Source: Pontiella sulfatireligans (lineage in GTDB: Bacteria > Verrucomicrobiota > Kiritimatiellia > Kiritimatiellales > Pontiellaceae). Taken from it: a stretch of 64,000 nt of DNA. Below, piece after piece: positions 63,201 to 64,000 of the stretch. The stretch spans positions 1,550,001-1,614,000 of the forward strand of contig NZ_CAAHFH010000002.1 in assembly GCF_900890705.1 (NCBI RefSeq), read 5' to 3'. Under the pieces are notes generated by a model that searched no databases, had not been told where the DNA came from, and was given only the letters and a program-made list of their open reading frames with translations. Position numbers and translations under genes: made by a program. Positions within the stretch are counted from its first letter, which is position 1. The number at the start of each line of letters is the position of its first letter.

Positions 63201-64000
63201 TTATCGTTCCGAGCGCAGCAGCGCGGTCGCACACCAGATCATGGGTGCCTGGCCATGCAGGTTTCCGACGGTTTGTTTGGCATTTTCATACCGCTTACGG
63301 AAATCGCGGGCATTCAGGCCCACACAAATCATCGTCAGATTATCCTCATCATTCAGATAGTTGGTAAGCTCAAGCCAGGCCTTGCGGGCGGCCAGCGCAT
63401 ACGCACCTTCAGCGAGCCACCCCTCCTGCACGCCGGTGATCATGGCATAGGCAAACATCGCCGTGCCCGAGGTTTCCTTCCATAAATCGGGCTGATCCAC
63501 CAGCTGACGCCACATACCGTCTTCTTCCTGAAAGGCCAGCAAGGATTTCATCATCTTCAGGTAGCCCTGCATAATCCGCTCACGATCCGGATTATCGGCC
63601 GGCAGCGCACGTAGCAGTTCGCTCATGCCCACCGCCATCCATCCATTGCCGCGCCCCCAGATATACGGAGCAAAAGGCGCATGGTGGAACAGTCCGTTTT
63701 CCAACTGGATTTCATCCAGATAGAGCGCCATCTGTCGTGCCGCCCGGTCGATGTATTTGCGGTCACCAGTCACGCGATAGGCCTGCGCCTGAACCGCCGT
63801 AATCATAAACATATCGTCGAGCCAGATGCGCGTCTGCCAGCTGTAGCCCTTGTCTGCCCAGGCTTTTTCTTCAGCTGTTGCAGCCTCAGGAACCGCCCAC
63901 TGCGAATCCGCGTAGGCCATCCCTAGTTCATAATATTTCGGATCACCGGTCTGCAGGAACAGCTCCAGCGCCAAGGCACCAAACACATTGTTATCGACGT
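63201..64000 (-). CDS. GH105-family unsaturated glycoside hydrolase, N-terminus beyond window
   Basis: About 266 C-terminal residues are visible; the gene enters from the right edge. It is closely similar to the first domain of the downstream fusion (shared blocks GYSWQTRIWLDDMF, YIWGRGNGWMAVGM, KETSGTAMFAYAMITGVQEG), so it is a tandem duplicate without the added domains. GH105 enzymes remove unsaturated uronic acids left by polysaccharide lyases. It ends 7 bp before the fusion gene and surely shares its transcript. Substrate linkage unknown. Confidence 0.9.
   Translation of the reverse strand, partial: VDNNVFGALALELFLQTGDPKYYELGMAYADSQWAVPEAATAEEKAWADKGYSWQTRIWLDDMFMITAVQAQAYRVTGDRKYIDRAARQMALYLDEIQLENGLFHHAPFAPYIWGRGNGWMAVGMSELLRALPADNPDRERIMQGYLKMMKSLLAFQEEDGMWRQLVDQPDLWKETSGTAMFAYAMITGVQEGWLAEGAYALAARKAWLELTNYLNDEDNLTMICVGLNARDFRKRYENAKQTVGNLHGQAPMIWCATALLRSER

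Noticed and set aside
1..64000. CRISPR arrays, rRNA, tRNA and riboswitches
   Set aside because: No spaced direct repeats of the right type and no recognisable conserved RNA elements were seen on either strand; a covariance search was not possible.

Overview
The window looks like the chromosome of a marine, polysaccharide-degrading member of the PVC superphylum, most likely Kiritimatiellota (Pontiella-like). That placement is inference. It rests on the density of secreted sulfatases (five in 64 kb), several SSS-family sodium:solute symporters, GH109/GH20/GH38/GH65/GH9/GH105-type enzymes, a PEP-CTERM-sorted surface protein and the absence of SusC/SusD genes. No rRNA, tRNA, CRISPR array or replication gene was recognised.

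Layout. (1) 1-9.1 kb, minus strand: an amino-sugar operon (sugar kinase, PIG-L deacetylase, nagB, nucleotidyltransferase, SSS symporter, GH20, GH109), with a divergent AraC regulator at 9.2-10.1 kb. (2) 10.1-12.0 kb: a scar of broken genes and mobile-element remains (decayed small ORF, N-formylglutamate amidohydrolase fragment, tyrosine recombinase cut after its first catalytic Arg, excisionase-like protein). (3) 12.2-19.4 kb: DUF202 and HAD genes on minus; two sulfatases and a GH38-like protein on plus. (4) 28.5-19.5 kb, minus strand: SSS symporter (in-frame amber), UroD-like protein, GH38, sulfatase and a frameshifted lyase-ricin protein. (5) 35.4-28.7 kb, minus strand: second SSS symporter, sulfatase, GH65 phosphorylase, beta-phosphoglucomutase, with a divergent LacI-type regulator at 35.65 kb. 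(6) 36.9-40.8 kb: a giant secreted multidomain protein. (7) 47.3-40.9 kb, minus strand: DUF1080, agarase-like GH, third SSS symporter, second UroD-like protein. (8) 57.4-47.6 kb, minus strand: sulfatase, toroid lipoprotein, GH9, PEP-CTERM protein, Fn3 surface protein. (9) 64-57.6 kb, minus strand: two tandem GH105 proteins (one fused to DUF4861, ADP-ribosylglycohydrolase and a beta-sandwich domain), a GRP sugar transporter and ribokinase.

How it fits together. Secreted sulfatases and glycosidases strip a sulfated glycan, symporters import the products, and cytoplasmic enzymes (GH65 with beta-PGM, NagB, ribokinase) feed them into central metabolism. A recurring 14-bp site close to TTTAAGCGNGTAAA lies upstream of lacI itself and of most of the 13-57 kb transcription units, so one LacI regulon probably unites the accessory half of the window.

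Main oddities: the shared operator family; a palindrome TTCCA-N5-TGGAA found ten times in the first 32 kb and not seen in the second 32 kb; two lesions in one operon (amber and frameshift) next to an intact paralogue of the amber-carrying transporter; a GH38-like protein with Ser in place of the catalytic Asp; and the four-domain GH105/ADP-ribosylglycohydrolase fusion upstream of ribose-type uptake genes.
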